The notes beneath the pieces were generated by a model, which worked only from the letters and a program-made list of their open reading frames with translations, did not search any database and was not told the origin of the DNA. A DNA stretch of 64,000 nt from Agapetus fuscipes (lineage: Eukaryota > Arthropoda > Insecta > Trichoptera > Glossosomatidae), in the NCBI GenBank assembly GCA_951799405.1, contig OX637344.1, positions 1,116,001 to 1,180,000 of the forward strand. Direction: 5' to 3'. A program made the translations under genes and the position numbers. This document shows positions 1 through 10,240 of this stretch, in pieces; the stretch's first letter is position 1; the number at the start of each line of letters is the position of its first letter.

Positions 1-113
1 CAAAATCTATATTTTATTTTACACAAACCCTACAAAATCTATATTTATTTTACACAAACCCTACAAAATCTATATTTATTTTACACAAACCCTACAAAAT
101 CTATATTTATTTT
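1..113. repeat. 31-bp tandem repeat, about 3.6 copies
   Basis: Copies start at 1, 33, 64 and 95; the unit contains CTATATTTATTTTACACAAA and CCCTAC. Copies 2 to 4 are almost identical; the first has one extra T. The array may continue left of the window. Confidence 0.9.
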
Positions 114-162
114 GTAGTTTCTTGTCATATAACCCTGACGTTGACATCATTAATTCATAATT

Positions 163-304
163 AATCTATAATCTATAATCTAAGTCTATAATCTAAGTTG
201 CAAGGATATATTCATTCAAAGCTCTCAGATGTATGCACGTGTAGTTCGCGTTAACAAATGCTGATTGTGTACTTACAAATAAAATCCAAACCTCAAATGA
301 ACAT
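163..304 (-). mobile_element. SINE-A copy, 3' half (split by insertion)
   Basis: Tail of repeated TATAATC followed by AAGTTGCAAGGATATA and the rest of the 3' half in reverse orientation. The element resumes at 513. SINE-A as used here is a ~250 bp dispersed unit whose sense strand starts CCTTGACTTATAGGTTGG and ends GCAACTTAGATTA plus tandem tails. Confidence 0.85.
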
Positions 305-512
305 TTTTTTGATTTATATTTTTTCTCTAGATAGTAACTTTGATTTTTATTCTTATTTTTATATAGTTTTTGTTATTGTGTTTATTTGTTTCATTTTACT
401 TTCATATACTTTACATCTTTTTGGTATTTTTATGTATTTGTGTTATTTTTGAAACTATGTAACCATTTCATGTAAAAGGCACTAAGTGCCGTTAATAAAT
501 AAATAAATAAAA
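305..512 (+). mobile_element. Retroposon fragment inserted in SINE-A
   Basis: A 208-bp AT-rich insertion flanked by the 5-bp duplication AACAT (300-304 and 513-517). It ends with AAGTGCCGTTAATAAATAAA and an A-rich tail, like the 3' end of a LINE. The 64-residue open frame over it is hydrophobic and low-complexity and looks like untranslated sequence. Confidence 0.6.
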
Positions 513-627
513 AACATGAGCCCTACAACTCTTGCCGACATTCCCTGAAACAGGGGTGACATTGGCAAAGTGAACCATTTTTTACAGTATGGGTGGTCAG
601 CCTCATACCAACCTATAAGTCAAGGAA
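513..627 (-). mobile_element. SINE-A copy, 5' half
   Basis: Continuation of the copy at 163-304: contains CCCTGAAACAGGGGTGACAT and ends in reverse with CAACCTATAAGTCAAGG. Confidence 0.85.
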
Positions 628-1055
628 TTAATTAATTAACTATATTTGTAAAACCTTTATCAGTCCTGGAAAATAGTGGCGTATACAACTTTCCTCACAT
701 TTTGAAAAAAAAAAAACACATATTCGTAGTATAAAGCATTCGTTTTAAATCTAACCCAATATAGAAGGTATGCCTCCTAAGAATTCCAAAAATCGCATTT
801 ATTTTCTATTGCAGACCACTGTCCGCCATTCCCTCATACACCCTCTTACTAAGGAAATACTACAGTAAGGCAGTGGGTAGTTTCAGTGAAAAGCATTCCC
901 ATTAAGGGTATTTCGTACAGGCAGTGAAGTAACTATCTTGCTAGCTAAAAAGCTAAGCATGCGTACCCTCAGATATGAAAATGATTAATATTTTTGAGTA
1001 GATGAAAGTTATTTATCGTCATTCGTCTTTTTCAATTTCCCGCAAACAAAATTCG

Positions 1056-1338
1056 TACTACTGCCATATCGCTGCCTTAGTTCTTGTTTATCGTATACGC
1101 CATTGAGAAAATTTTACATGAGCAATGTTTGCATGTGTACTGGACCAATGTGTCTTATGAAAACAAGAAATTTGTTTAAAATATATAAAAAGAACATTAT
1201 CGAGTTTTACGGTTTTTCTTAGCTCAGATTGTGTAGAATTTGATTCATAAGACAACTGCATGAAAAAGTGATATTTGGCAAGATTGGCGTAGGTATACGA
1301 TAAACAAGAACTAGGGGAGCGATATATTGGGCAGTAAG
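1056..1338. mobile_element. MITE family F, copy 1
   Basis: Imperfect terminal inverted repeats of ~40 bp share TAGTTCTTGTTTATCGTATAC at both ends. The interior (GTGTACTGGACCAATGTGTC, then GCTCAGATTGTGTAGAAT) recurs at 23.3, 28.9 and 36.98-37.78 kb. No coding capacity. Likely a non-autonomous DNA transposon; superfamily unknown. Confidence 0.75.
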
Positions 1339-1362
1339 ATATAATTATTACTCTTTAGTATT

Positions 1363-1408
1363 ACTGTACCCGTAGTACGAGTTTTTTCTCAATACGCGAA
1401 GTATTGAG
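1363..1408. repeat. MITE-E-like end plus small hairpin
   Basis: ACTGTACCCGTAGTACGAG at 1363 nearly matches the terminal repeat of MITE family E (31.3 and 33.3 kb). It is followed by a hairpin with arms CTCAATAC (1388-1395) and GTATTGAG (1401-1408). Confidence 0.5.
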
Positions 1409-1479
1409 TATTCGAGAAAAAAGTATGTGAACTTGAAAAGCACCTCTGGCAAAAAACTTGCTTCGCAGTTTTGCCGCCC

Positions 1480-1655
1480 TCCCTGTTTCAGGGAAGGACG
1501 ACAAGAGTTGCAGGGTGTATGCCCATTTGAGGTTTTGTTTTTTTGTTGTAGGTTGTGCATGTGCAAACGCGAACTTCTACGTGTCTGCTTGTAATAATGC
1601 ATGTAATGTGAACCTCCAATGTAACATTTCTTTGCAACTTAGATTAGATTAGATA
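1480..1655 (+). mobile_element. SINE-A copy, 5' truncated
   Basis: Runs from CCCTGTTTCAGGGAAGGACG to TTTGCAACTTAGATTAGATT; (ATTAG)n tail subfamily. Confidence 0.85.
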
Positions 1656-2274
1656 AGTCTGTCGAAATTAAAACACACTGATGAAAAGAAACAAAGGGGT
1701 AAGATTTATTATTTATGATTTCTTACAACTTTAATTATTTAAGCCCTTGGCACGCTACTGCATACAGGGTTGAATGGACACCCCTCAACCCTTCCTCTGC
1801 TTCCTCCTCCGTTCGATCCCGCGCAATTTGAAAGGAGCTGGAGGAAATATTTTTCGCAAAAATAGGAGCAAGACCTCGATATGACGTACTAATTGAGGGG
1901 AGGGGGAGTCCATTAAACCTGAGAGTATGTTGTATAAAATGTAGAATACTTTTAAGTGATTTGTATATCAAAGCTGATTTGTGTTTTTTTTTTTGAGAAA
2001 ACTTTTTTTTATTCGTAAGAGTGTTTAATTTATTTTGTCTATTGATTTTTTCCTTAATTTAACCAGAATTTATTTTACGTAGCTATGTTTCCCACCAGGC
2101 GCGTGCATAGGGTATAGGCAAGTACGTTTCAGAATAAATATTTTCTGTCATTCCATTAAAATAACCCATTCGATATTAACTGAAGTGCTAGCGATGGCTC
2201 CAATCGAGTTAAATTTTGAATTTTAAATCTTAATATTGTTCCTATATAATTGCCCGTTTTTAAGTCGATAAAAG

Positions 2275-2475
2275 AAAAACAGCTTTGTTTTCGATTACTT
2301 GAGTGTATATATTTTATACCACAACCGGTTTCGCAAACATTCGTTTGCATCGTCAGGTGGTTAAAGTAATAAAGTATTAATTTAACCACCTGACGATGCA
2401 AACGGATGTTTGCAAAACCGGTTGTGGTATAAAATATGTAAATATACTCAAGTAATCGAAAACAAAGCTGTTTTT
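2275..2475. repeat. Long inverted repeat (hairpin), ~91-bp arms
   Basis: Left arm 2275-2365 and right arm 2381-2475 are near-perfect reverse complements around a ~15-bp spacer. Each arm contains ACCACAACCGGTTT-type sequence and the CTGACGA box of the hammerhead-like motif annotated at 2318-2360. Probably two inverted copies of one terminal unit of a retroelement or a foldback element. A decayed relative lies at 40951. Confidence 0.85.
2318..2360 (-). ncRNA. Hammerhead-ribozyme-like motif
   Basis: On the minus strand, in order: ACCAC (first strand of stem I, A at 2361), CTGACGA (2356-2350), one extra T (2349), stem II GCAAAC/GTTTGC with loop GAAT, GAAA (2332-2329), the self-complementary hexamer ACCGGT (2329-2324), T (2323, the residue before the expected cleavage point), and GTGGT (2322-2318) closing stem I. 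This matches the hammerhead core order. The unpaired T after CTGACGA departs from the canonical core. The helix III has no loop and could only form in a dimer, as reported for Penelope-like elements and retrozymes. The partner copy on the plus strand (2387-2430) has G12 changed (CAAAA). Activity is inference. Confidence 0.45.
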
Positions 2476-2598
2476 ATTTTACCCTAAATGATGAACGATT
2501 ACAAAGTTAATGCCTCTACAACCAATAAAATTGTTTTTAAGTGTGCTGGGATGTGTATATAATATAACAGAGACATTTGTATGGTTAAATTTGTCAAA

Positions 2599-2668
2599 AA
2601 ACTCTTGAGGTGTGATTCACACAAACACAGTGCTCACCAAATAAATCTTAATATTATTATTACTGAAT
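2599..2668 (+). mobile_element. SINE-C 3' end fragment
   Basis: CTCTTGAGGTGTGATTCACA, then CAGTGCTCACCAAATAAATC and ATTATTATTAC: the terminal third of SINE-C. Confidence 0.75.
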
Positions 2669-3097
2669 AAAAAAAACGCACGAACGCCTGGTATTTCCAA
2701 CGCTAGGTTATGTAACTTTAAACTGATTAAAAAAACTACTCACTCGATTGGCATTACTCCATGCTTTTCATTCAGTATAAAGTCGCTATGCTTACATTGA
2801 AAATACCGGGCTTGAGTGCAACAGTTGTAAACCTAAAAAAAAAGTAAAAATCGAATGTAAGAAGGTATAATACACTGATATTTTTATTTTTATAAAAATT
2901 AAGATATTCTCTTTATTAAACAGCTCACGAAATCCTTTGCGCCATAAATTTTGGAACAAACTGCCGTTTACCGTGCGTGATATTTTTTTTATACATTTTC
3001 AAAATCAAGTTTGCAGTGCTTACCATCCACACGTCACAGTATCTAGGTACTTCAGACAGTTGAACATCCAAGAAATTAATGACTCTGCTTGTTCCAG

Positions 3098-3264
3098 GGT
3101 CTAAGATGTGCGGTCCAGGGTACGCCACGCCCATGGACGCCTACCGCAAGGCGCCCAGGGAGAAGCTCCTGTACGTAGTGTGCCTGCAGCCGGACCTGAC
3201 CTCCAACAGACCTGACTTCTTGGCCACGGTGGACGTGGACCCTGAGTCAGACACGTTCTGTCAG
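3098..3264 (+). CDS. SELENBP1: Selenium-binding protein 1 (methanethiol oxidase) exon
   Basis: One exon of a SELENBP1/methanethiol oxidase homologue, a cytosolic beta-propeller-type enzyme family that oxidises methanethiol to hydrogen peroxide, formaldehyde and hydrogen sulfide. The acceptor is TTGTTCCAG (AG at 3096-3097) and the donor is CAG|GTGAGG after 3264, in phase 0. From the ATG at 3106 the frame reads 53 residues with the family N-terminal signatures CGPGYATP, a proline/lysine-rich APREKLLYV, PDFLATVDVDP and a final FCQ; human SELENBP1 has CGPGYSTP, GPREEIVYL, PDYLATVDVDP and YCQ in the same order. The exon is GC-rich against an AT-rich background. The start is uncertain: the codon phase allows SK and an earlier exon upstream of the methionine, as in vertebrate proteins that begin a few residues earlier. 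A SINE-B begins 20 bp past the donor. No next exon (expected to encode a motif near GWNTCSSC) was recognised downstream. Confidence 0.88.
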
Positions 3265-3284
3265 GTGAGGCAATTTTATTTTAA

Positions 3285-3844
3285 AGTGCAACTTCTTGCC
3301 GCGTTATCCCTGAAGGGTTTCGCATGTTGCGAGTGGAACCTATTTATTTTTACAGGTGAGGGGGCTGGCCTTACGTCAACTCCTTCAGTTGAAGTGGTTG
3401 TTTCTCAGCTCCCGAGGGGACTGGTACTGATTTCTTGTGAAGGCTGAATAAACATTGCTGCTATTTTATTTTGGGGTTTTAAATAAACACTACAACGGGA
3501 TATTGATACCTTAAAGGTAAAAATGAATAAGTGACATATTAAGCTAACAAGGGTTTCACAGATAAATGCACATTTTTCCTATTTTATACGAGAGTGGACA
3601 CTAAAAAAGTGTGATATTCTGCAGTTTACAAGTTTGTCATGAGTATTTCTTTGTAATTAGTTCACTTACTATGATAAGTTACACCCGATAAAATGTCTTA
3701 TCCACGATTTCTCACATCAGTGAACCAGCACTTATTCACTTTACCTTTAAGGTGGCGATATAATTTCCGACACCATCAGTGGGATTCAAACCCGAGCTCA
3801 CGGCATGAAATGCAAGCACTCTATCACTGAGCTATCAAATGGAC
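3285..3844 (-). mobile_element. SINE-B copy split by a MITE
   Basis: 3285-3508 is the body and 3753-3844 the tRNA-like head, in reverse. SINE-B as used here is a ~325-bp tRNA-derived SINE. The head has GATAGCTCAGTTGGTAGAGT (A box) and GGGTTCGAATCCC (B box), and the body ends ACTATATGTGTAGCTTAGTT. This copy lies within 20 bp of the SELENBP1-like exon's splice donor. Confidence 0.85.
3509..3752. mobile_element. 244-bp MITE inserted in SINE-B
   Basis: Terminal inverted repeats: CCTTAAAGGTAAA then TGAATAAGTG at the left, and the reverse complement CACTTATTCA then TTTACCTTTAAGG at the right. No open frame. The insertion interrupts SINE-B just after its head. The exact target duplication is unclear. 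Confidence 0.75.
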
Positions 3845-4224
3845 GATGAATGAGTTTATGTTTGTGTATGCTTGCTTATGATTGTGTCAGTGTGTGTTGC
3901 TTACTTCTGATATATCTATACTTACGTTTTATACCCGCGGTACATGCTCGACTTTCACTCTAGACTGACAATCGTATTTCATTAGGTATCCCTGTAACGC
4001 TAGTCCCGGAGCGTGCTCTCAAGATAACTCGGAATGTTTCCTCTTTATCTGAGGAAACTCTTCTGGGAAATGACAGTGCTCGCTCCGAGACTCCCTGAGG
4101 AATTTAGAAAAAGTCTAACATAATGTTTAATATAATATAATCCACTTTACCTCTTTGCATGTCTGTTTGCCGAATTAAGAAAAATAATGTAACGGCTTCT
4201 CCATCAACATTATTTGTTTTTTTA

Positions 4225-4443
4225 AAATAAGCATTTCAAACACAAAATGAATACTGGCAAGGTGTACTCAGCCTTCATAATTAATGAGAACCAGCCTCAC
4301 CAGGGAGCTGGGAAACCTTAACTTCAACTGAAAGTGATTGGTGTGAGACCGGCCCCCTACTCGTAAAAATGAGTAGTTTCCTTGATCGCCTCATGCGACT
4401 AAAAAAAAAGTTATACCATTGTGTAGCTTAGTTGCGAGTTGCG
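4225..4443 (+). mobile_element. SINE-B copy, head missing
   Basis: Starts in the central TTTCAAAC region, contains ACTTCAACTGAAAGTGATTG, and ends TGTGTAGCTTAGTTGCGA. Confidence 0.8.
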
Positions 4444-4542
4444 AGAAAATACAGGCATCGATTAAACTTATAAACGTTATGTGTTTACACAGTGAAAATT
4501 CATTTTTATGAGAAAGTAAATTTTGTAAAAAAAAAACAGAGC

Positions 4543-4720
4543 TTCTATAATCCATCTGAGTTGCAAAGATATATTACGTGCATTCCTATAAACAGACACG
4601 TGAAGTTCGCGCTTACACATTCCGCATGTGGACTTACAACATAAACTGCCCTGTAACTCTTGCCGACTTTCCCTGAAGCATGGGTGACATTGTCAAAGTG
4701 AAACGTTTTTTACAGTATGA
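4543..4720 (-). mobile_element. SINE-A copy, diverged
   Basis: TCTATAATCC tail, GAGTTGCAAAGATATATTAC, and CCCTGAAGCATGGGTGACAT; the 5' 25 bp are missing. Confidence 0.8.
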
Positions 4721-5436
4721 TCGGATTTTCCTTTACTTGATAAATTGAGTGTTACTTTTTACTTGGCTATCTATGAATTATAATATTTGTATATGTCTCC
4801 CATTCAATTTAATATCTAATTGATTATTAAATATTTAAAGAGATTTATTATTTCTTTTTACTGGAACTAAGAAATCTGCAATTCAAATGGTAAATTTTTT
4901 CTTCAGATGCAAATCCATTCGTTCCAAAAATATAATCATGCTAAAAAATGAGGAACAAAAATTATTCACCGTCACAAAAGAAGATACAAAAATTTAAAAG
5001 AATAAATATATCTTTTGCAGATGAATACGTATTTGAATTACTGTGAATAAAAAAGAACAAAATAAAGTAAAGAACAGAAAGAGAAAATATGGTCTCATTT
5101 CGCCTTACAAATGCGAATCTTAAATCTTCTTTTAGAGGAAAAAAATTGTGAAAGGAAGGCTGCCGCCATTATCAATCTTTATTTCACCGAGAGAACAAAA
5201 AAGGTAAAAAGCGAAAAAATGCCGGGAGAATGGAAGAGAGCGGGAAAAATAAAATTAAACAATATATACATAAAGATATACTTGAGCGTATTTATATACT
5301 GGCCCGGCTCGCTTACTGATTCGAATGCATTTAATGTACCGTGGGACAAATTATTTCTGCGCCGTGACAAAGAAAAATATTGGTTTAGCCTTTGGGCGTT
5401 TGTAGGGGTGGGCTCGCCCTCACGATTCCATGGTAG
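4721..5436. other. AT-rich stretch, nothing recognised
   Basis: No repeat family shared with the rest of the window and no convincing coding signal. A 112-residue open frame at 5111-5449 (+) overlaps a 108-residue antisense frame; neither resembles a family I know. Confidence 0.4.
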
Positions 5437-6400
5437 TACGATACAGTGACAAAACGACACATGGCAGAACGACATATGACAGGACAATATATGACAGGAC
5501 ATCACAATGACAGTGTATCACATGACAGAACGAAACAGTGACAAAACGACACATGACAGTACGACACTGTGACAAAAGGACACATGACATAACGGCATAT
5601 GGCAAACCGACACATGACAGGACAATATATGACAGGACAGAACAATGACAGTATATCACAGTGACAAAACGACACGACAGTACGACACATGACAGGACGA
5701 CACATTGCAACACGAAACATGACAGAACGACACGTGATAAATCGACACATGTCAAAAGACGGATGACATAACGACACATGACAGGACCACACATGACATG
5801 ACATCACAATGACTGTACATTATATGACAAAACATCACAAGAAAGTCATTCTTTCACGTGATGTTTTTTCATCTGCCGTTTATAGTATGTTCTGTTTTCG
5901 GTATGTTATGTTTCATCATGTGGTGTTTTGTCTGTGTGTTTTTTTTATCATAGAGATTTATTTTCTGTGCTGTTTTGCCATAGTGATATTCTGTCATGTG
6001 TTGTTCTGTCATGTAACGTTACGTCATGTCGCACGTTTAATAATAAAGAGCAATAACTCAAAAAAAATTAATGTTGGGAAAACGCGTTTGAAGTTCAGAC
6101 ACCCAGTACAACTTGTATGGGATGAAAAAGGCGTCCGATGTTTTATCTCGGTCATATTCGTCCAAATTGAATGGCTGTCGCATTCTACGCATTCTTCTTG
6201 TATTGTTCTTGCGTTTTATTACAAAATCTCGATTTTCCCAATTTTCGAGTTATTTCTCTTTATTATTAAACGTGCGATGTGTCGTTCTTTCATGTGTCTT
6301 TATGTCATGTGTCCTTCTGTAGTGTGTCGCTTTTTCATGTGTCGTTATGTCATGCGTTATTTTGTCACTGTATCGTTTTTTCACTGTGCCGTTCTAGTCT
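5437..6400. repeat. Degenerate minisatellite with orientation switch
   Basis: A loose array of units around ACGACACATGACA. From ~5437 to ~5850 the units read ACATGACAGGACGACAC. From ~5860 to 6029 and from 6277 to ~6400 they read in the opposite sense (TGTCATGTGTCGTTCTGTC), so the array forms a large interrupted inverted repeat, like a foldback element. Both ends carry a version of ACGATACAGTGACAAAA. The cysteine/histidine-rich reading frames here are the minisatellite translated. Confidence 0.8.
6030..6276. mobile_element. 247-bp MITE inside the minisatellite
   Basis: Perfect 21-bp terminal inverted repeat beginning CGCACGTTTAATAATAAAGA, extending imperfectly to ~45 bp. Flanked by ATGT on both sides (6026-6029, 6277-6280), a possible 4-bp target duplication, though ATGT is also common in the surrounding array. 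No coding content. Confidence 0.75.
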
Positions 6401-6541
6401 ATCACCCGCTCTCGCTGTAGGGAAAAGTTTGTTGATAGGGTGTACGTATAATAACGTAATGTTTCTCTCTCAAGCTTAGTTCACAAGAGCTTATAGCTGA
6501 AATTTTGTTGGTATTTTTTTATTACTTAGATTGACATTGTG

Positions 6542-6612
6542 TGGTCGATAGCTCAATTGGTAGAATGCGTGTATCCCGTACTAGAGGTGTAGGGTTCGAT
6601 GTTCACAAAGGT
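6542..6612 (+). repeat. tRNA-like SINE head
   Basis: GGTCGATAGCTCAATTGGTA (A-box region) and TAGGGTTCGATGTTC (B-box region) spaced as in a tRNA. There is no SINE-B body after it and no CCA. A tRNA-derived SINE head, not a clear tRNA gene. Confidence 0.5.
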
Positions 6613-6657
6613 TTATTTCTTTAATCACATGCATTTGTGTATATTATGACTTATATT

Positions 6658-7069
6658 CCTTGACTTATAGGTTGGTATGAGGCTGACCACCCATACTGTA
6701 AAAAATGGTTCACTTTGCCAATGTCACCCCTGTTTTAGGGAAGGTCGGCAAGAGTTGCAGGGCTTATGTCTATAATAATCTATAATCTAAGTTGCAAGGA
6801 TATATTCATTTAAAGCTCTCAGATGTATGCCCACAAACCAACAAGTGTAGTTCGCGCTTACAAATGCTGAATGTGTACTTACAAATAAAATCCAAACCTC
6901 AAATGAACCATTTGAGGTTTTATGTCCATTTGAGAATTGGGTTTTTATATTGTAGGTCCACATGCGGCATGTGTGAGCGCGAAATTGTGCGTGTCTGCTT
7001 GTGGAAATGCATTTAATATGAATCTCAAATGATACATATCCTTGCAGCTTAGATTTAGATTTAGATTAA
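6658..7069. mobile_element. SINE-A mosaic, three segments in alternating orientation
   Basis: 6658-6769 is a plus-strand 5' part, 6771-6908 a minus-strand 3' part, and 6909-7069 a plus-strand 3' part with an (ATTTAG)n tail. The outer two belong to one subfamily and the middle one to the TATAATC-tail subfamily. Confidence 0.8.
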
Positions 7070-7394
7070 GATGTACCGTGCACCTGTTTATTTTTTATTG
7101 TTTTTTTTATTCAATTATGGAAAGTCTTTTAAACTTTCAATTTGCCTTTGTATACATTTCACGGTAACTGTTATAAAAAAAACAGGGTTTCGAAAATGAT
7201 TTCCTGTTTACTCAGTCTTCACAAGAAATGAGAACAAGACGCTCTGAGCATGAAGCCCACAATTTACAGAGAGTATGTCCCAATATCTCAGAGAATAGAA
7301 AGGTTCGCACGCCACATTCAACCGTTTCGGGGACAACGTGGTAAAAAGTTACTCCATACGAGTAGGTATGTGCAGTATACAATATTAAACAATA

Positions 7395-7450
7395 ACAAAA
7401 GCGCCTTTGAAGTGACGTTAGTTACGAAAGGGCGCTATACAAGTGTGGAA
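7395..7450 (+). mobile_element. LINE-gamma 3' UTR fragment
   Basis: AGCGCCTTTGAAGTGACGTT then TTACGAAAGGGCGCTATAC. It matches the 3' UTRs following the LINE-gamma ORF ends at 39.3 and 45.3 kb. Confidence 0.6.
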
Positions 7451-7782
7451 CATTTTTTAATTTTAAAGTAAATCGACGTTATACTCACCTAATGTAACGG
7501 CCTTATTCATTAGATTTGTGGAACCAAAAACCTACTTTCGTGTTTCAAAAATCATCTTTAAAACATTAAAAATTAAACCTTTTACGAAGTTTTCTTTTCT
7601 TAATAATTCAAGTCACTTATATGAAGTAGTGAACAATACTGATCACAAAGCTAAGCTCGCGTGTACTCGGAGCTTGAATAGGAGATGAGGAGGTGTGATA
7701 AATGCCACAATGAATCGTTGCCCGTCAATTGACTTGCGCTTAACGACTTGATACCTACATCAAACAGCATTCCTCTATAGGT

Positions 7783-8515
7783 TGATATCACATCAGGTTG
7801 ATTCGACCTCGGGTTGATTCTACATCGGGTTGATTCTTCATCGGGTTGATTCTACATCGGGTTGATTCTACCTTGGGTTGTTATACCTTGGGTTGATTAC
7901 ACCTTGGGTTGATTCTACCTTGGGTACCTCGAGTTGATTCCACCTCGGTTCGAATCTACATCGGGTTGATTCTACCTTGGTTTGTTCTACCTTACGTTGA
8001 TTCTACCTCCGGTTAAATCTAACTCGCGTCGGTTCGATTCTACCTCGAGTTAATTCTTTCTCGGATTGATTCTCCTTTAGGTTGATTTTACCTCGGGTTG
8101 ATTCTATCTCCGGTTGATTCCACCTCGATATAATTCTACCTCGTAATGATTCCAACTCGGGTTGATTCCACCTCGGGTTGATTTTACCTCAGGTTGATTC
8201 TACCTCGAGTTGATTCTACCTCGAGCAGTTTCCCCCTTCCAGTTGGAATAATTTTCTAACTCGAGTTGATTTCACCTTGTGTTGATTGTACCACGGGTTG
8301 ATTCCACCTCGGTTCGATTCTACCTCAGGTTGATTCTACCTCGAGTTGATTCTACCTCGAGCAGATTCCACCTTCCAGTTGGAATAATTTTCTAACTCGA
8401 GTTGATTCCACGTTGTGTTGATTGTACCTCAAGTTGATTCTACCTCGGGTTGATTCCACCTCGGATTTATTCTACCTCGGGTTGATTCCACCTCGGTTTG
8501 ATTCAATAATTTCCC
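7783..8515. repeat. 15-bp minisatellite, ~48 units
   Basis: Unit near GGTTGATTCTACCTC. A longer-period repeat overlies it: a block with CCTTCCAGTTGGAATAATTT and TCTAACTCGAG occurs twice, 135 bp (nine units) apart (8251 and 8386). No coding. Confidence 0.92.
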
Positions 8516-8878
8516 GAGGTTGATGTTGAAAACGAGATAAATCAACATCTAAGACAATTTTGATACAACTCTCAAACATTCCAAGCCTATCTAAGGAATC
8601 CAACATAGGCTCGGGATAATATTCAAGTTTCATGAAATGTTTGAGAGTTATTCCGGCTATCTGCTATCGCAATTAATTTGTTATCGTTAACTGTCACCCT
8701 AGAATGGGCTACTGAGGGTTAATTAATATTGTGTAGACATGTTTTACGCCTCTATTAATTGCTTGTGATTAACTATTTATATTTCATTGAATATTGGAAC
8801 GTTTAGTTAATTGATGTTAGTATGAGTAGATGTAATAAAATGATGAAGGTGAACCAATTGGTAGAATATATTATGAAA

Positions 8879-9070
8879 TCTATAATAGTTGTAAACATAT
8901 GTCAAGATTTAAGATTCATATTAAGTGCATGCCCACAAACAGACACGGGTAAGTTCACGTTTACAAATGCTGCATGTGTATAATCTAAAATCTATATTGC
9001 AAAGATATGTATATTCACGTTTAAGGCTCATATTTTATGCATGCTCACAAGCAGGCACATGTAAGTTTAT
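8879..9070 (-). mobile_element. Two SINE-A 3' fragments in tandem
   Basis: 8879-8979 and 8980-9070 each run from the TATAAT tail through CATGCCCACAAACAGACAC or CATGCTCACAAGCAGGCAC. Confidence 0.7.
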
Positions 9071-9592
9071 TGAAATTCAGAATCATGCAAAAAGTTAATT
9101 TAAAATCCATGTAAATTTATTAATTAAAATCTGCAAATTTATGAGTTTATATATCGATATTTTAAGCCTCATTCATAGCGTAAACTATCGATAGCATTCA
9201 TTTCAGTGTAAACAAAAATTAATACTGAAATTTAAGCCAGTTTGTTTGTACACATATTAGACACTGCTGTTGTTTCAACATTTGAATCAACTTTTGATTT
9301 TCTTTGTTTGTATAAAACCTTCGTTTTATCACATATTTTTTTATAAAATAATTATTTAAACGAATGTACAATTTAAAATAAAAATATTTCTTCAAAAACG
9401 TAGTTTTATTATCACAATCATTAATTTTATTTGTCTTGAATACCTACACACTTTTGACCTTCAAATTACAGGTCATTATTAAGACTCTTGATCAAGACTC
9501 TTCTAAAAATGATTTTTTACTGTGTGAATACACAAAACCTAAAAAGTCGAATGTAAAATATTAATTCAATCGATTCAAAAAAGCAATCACGT
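9071..9592. other. AT-rich stretch, nothing recognised
   Basis: No coding signal. GTGTGAATACACAAAACCT near 9520 resembles the sequence bordering the 11.3-kb hairpin. Confidence 0.4.
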
Positions 9593-9692
9593 TCCTTAAC
9601 TAATAGGTTGGTGTGAGGCTGACCCACCATGCTGTACAAAATTTGTTCACTTTTTCCAATGCCACCCCGGTCACGCGAAGGCTGCAAAACGT
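9593..9692 (+). mobile_element. SINE-A 5' fragment
   Basis: Starts TTAACTAATAGGTTGGTGTG, then GAGGCTGACCCACCATGCTG; stops after the CACCCC block. Confidence 0.75.
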
Positions 9693-9743
9693 GACCATAA
9701 ATATAAAATTTTCGAGTTAATACGGAGGAAACACTATGACAAT

Positions 9744-9884
9744 TCTAATCTAATCTAAGCTGCAAAGATATATATCATTTAAGATTTACATTAAATACAT
9801 TCCCACAAGCAGACATGTATAATTTCGCGCTAACACATACCGCATGTGGGCCTACAATATAAAAACCCAATCTCAAATGAACAC
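9744..9884 (-). mobile_element. SINE-A 3' fragment
   Basis: (TCTAA)n tail, AAGCTGCAAAGATATATATC, then TTCCCACAAGCAGACATGTA up to the TCTCAAATGA block. Confidence 0.8.
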
Positions 9885-10240
9885 AATTAATACTATATAA
9901 TTCATTTGAAACAAGATAAAAATGAATTTTTGTACCAAAAATGTCTAACGTAAAATATTTTTTAAAAGCAAACAACAGTATGAAGCCCGGGGGCATCATT
10001 TTTATATGAATTTATTTCAAAGTTCAGTGAGCAGTATTGCTTTTGCCAAAATATCCCTCACCGTGACCGACGTCACAATTTTGTATAATATATTTCCACC
10101 AAGGCCCATAAATCCTGAAATATTGCAAATTTTCACAGCAAAAGCTTTAAATCTTCCCCGCCAGGGGTGATATTGTATTTTTCGTGAAAAAGATGATGCG
10201 CTTCTCATCCCCCTGTATCTTTATTCGCTGCAACCCTCCA

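Noticed and set aside
3265..3447. Continuation of the SELENBP1-like frame past 3264
   Set aside because: The frame runs through a consensus splice donor into a SINE-B, and the residues after FCQ do not resemble the family.
5420..5807. Cys/His-rich frames of 101 and 124 residues
   Set aside because: They are the minisatellite read in frame, on the strand opposite to no recognisable gene, and two frames overlap.
7783..8515. CRISPR array
   Set aside because: Contiguous 15-bp units without unique spacers in a eukaryotic context: a minisatellite.
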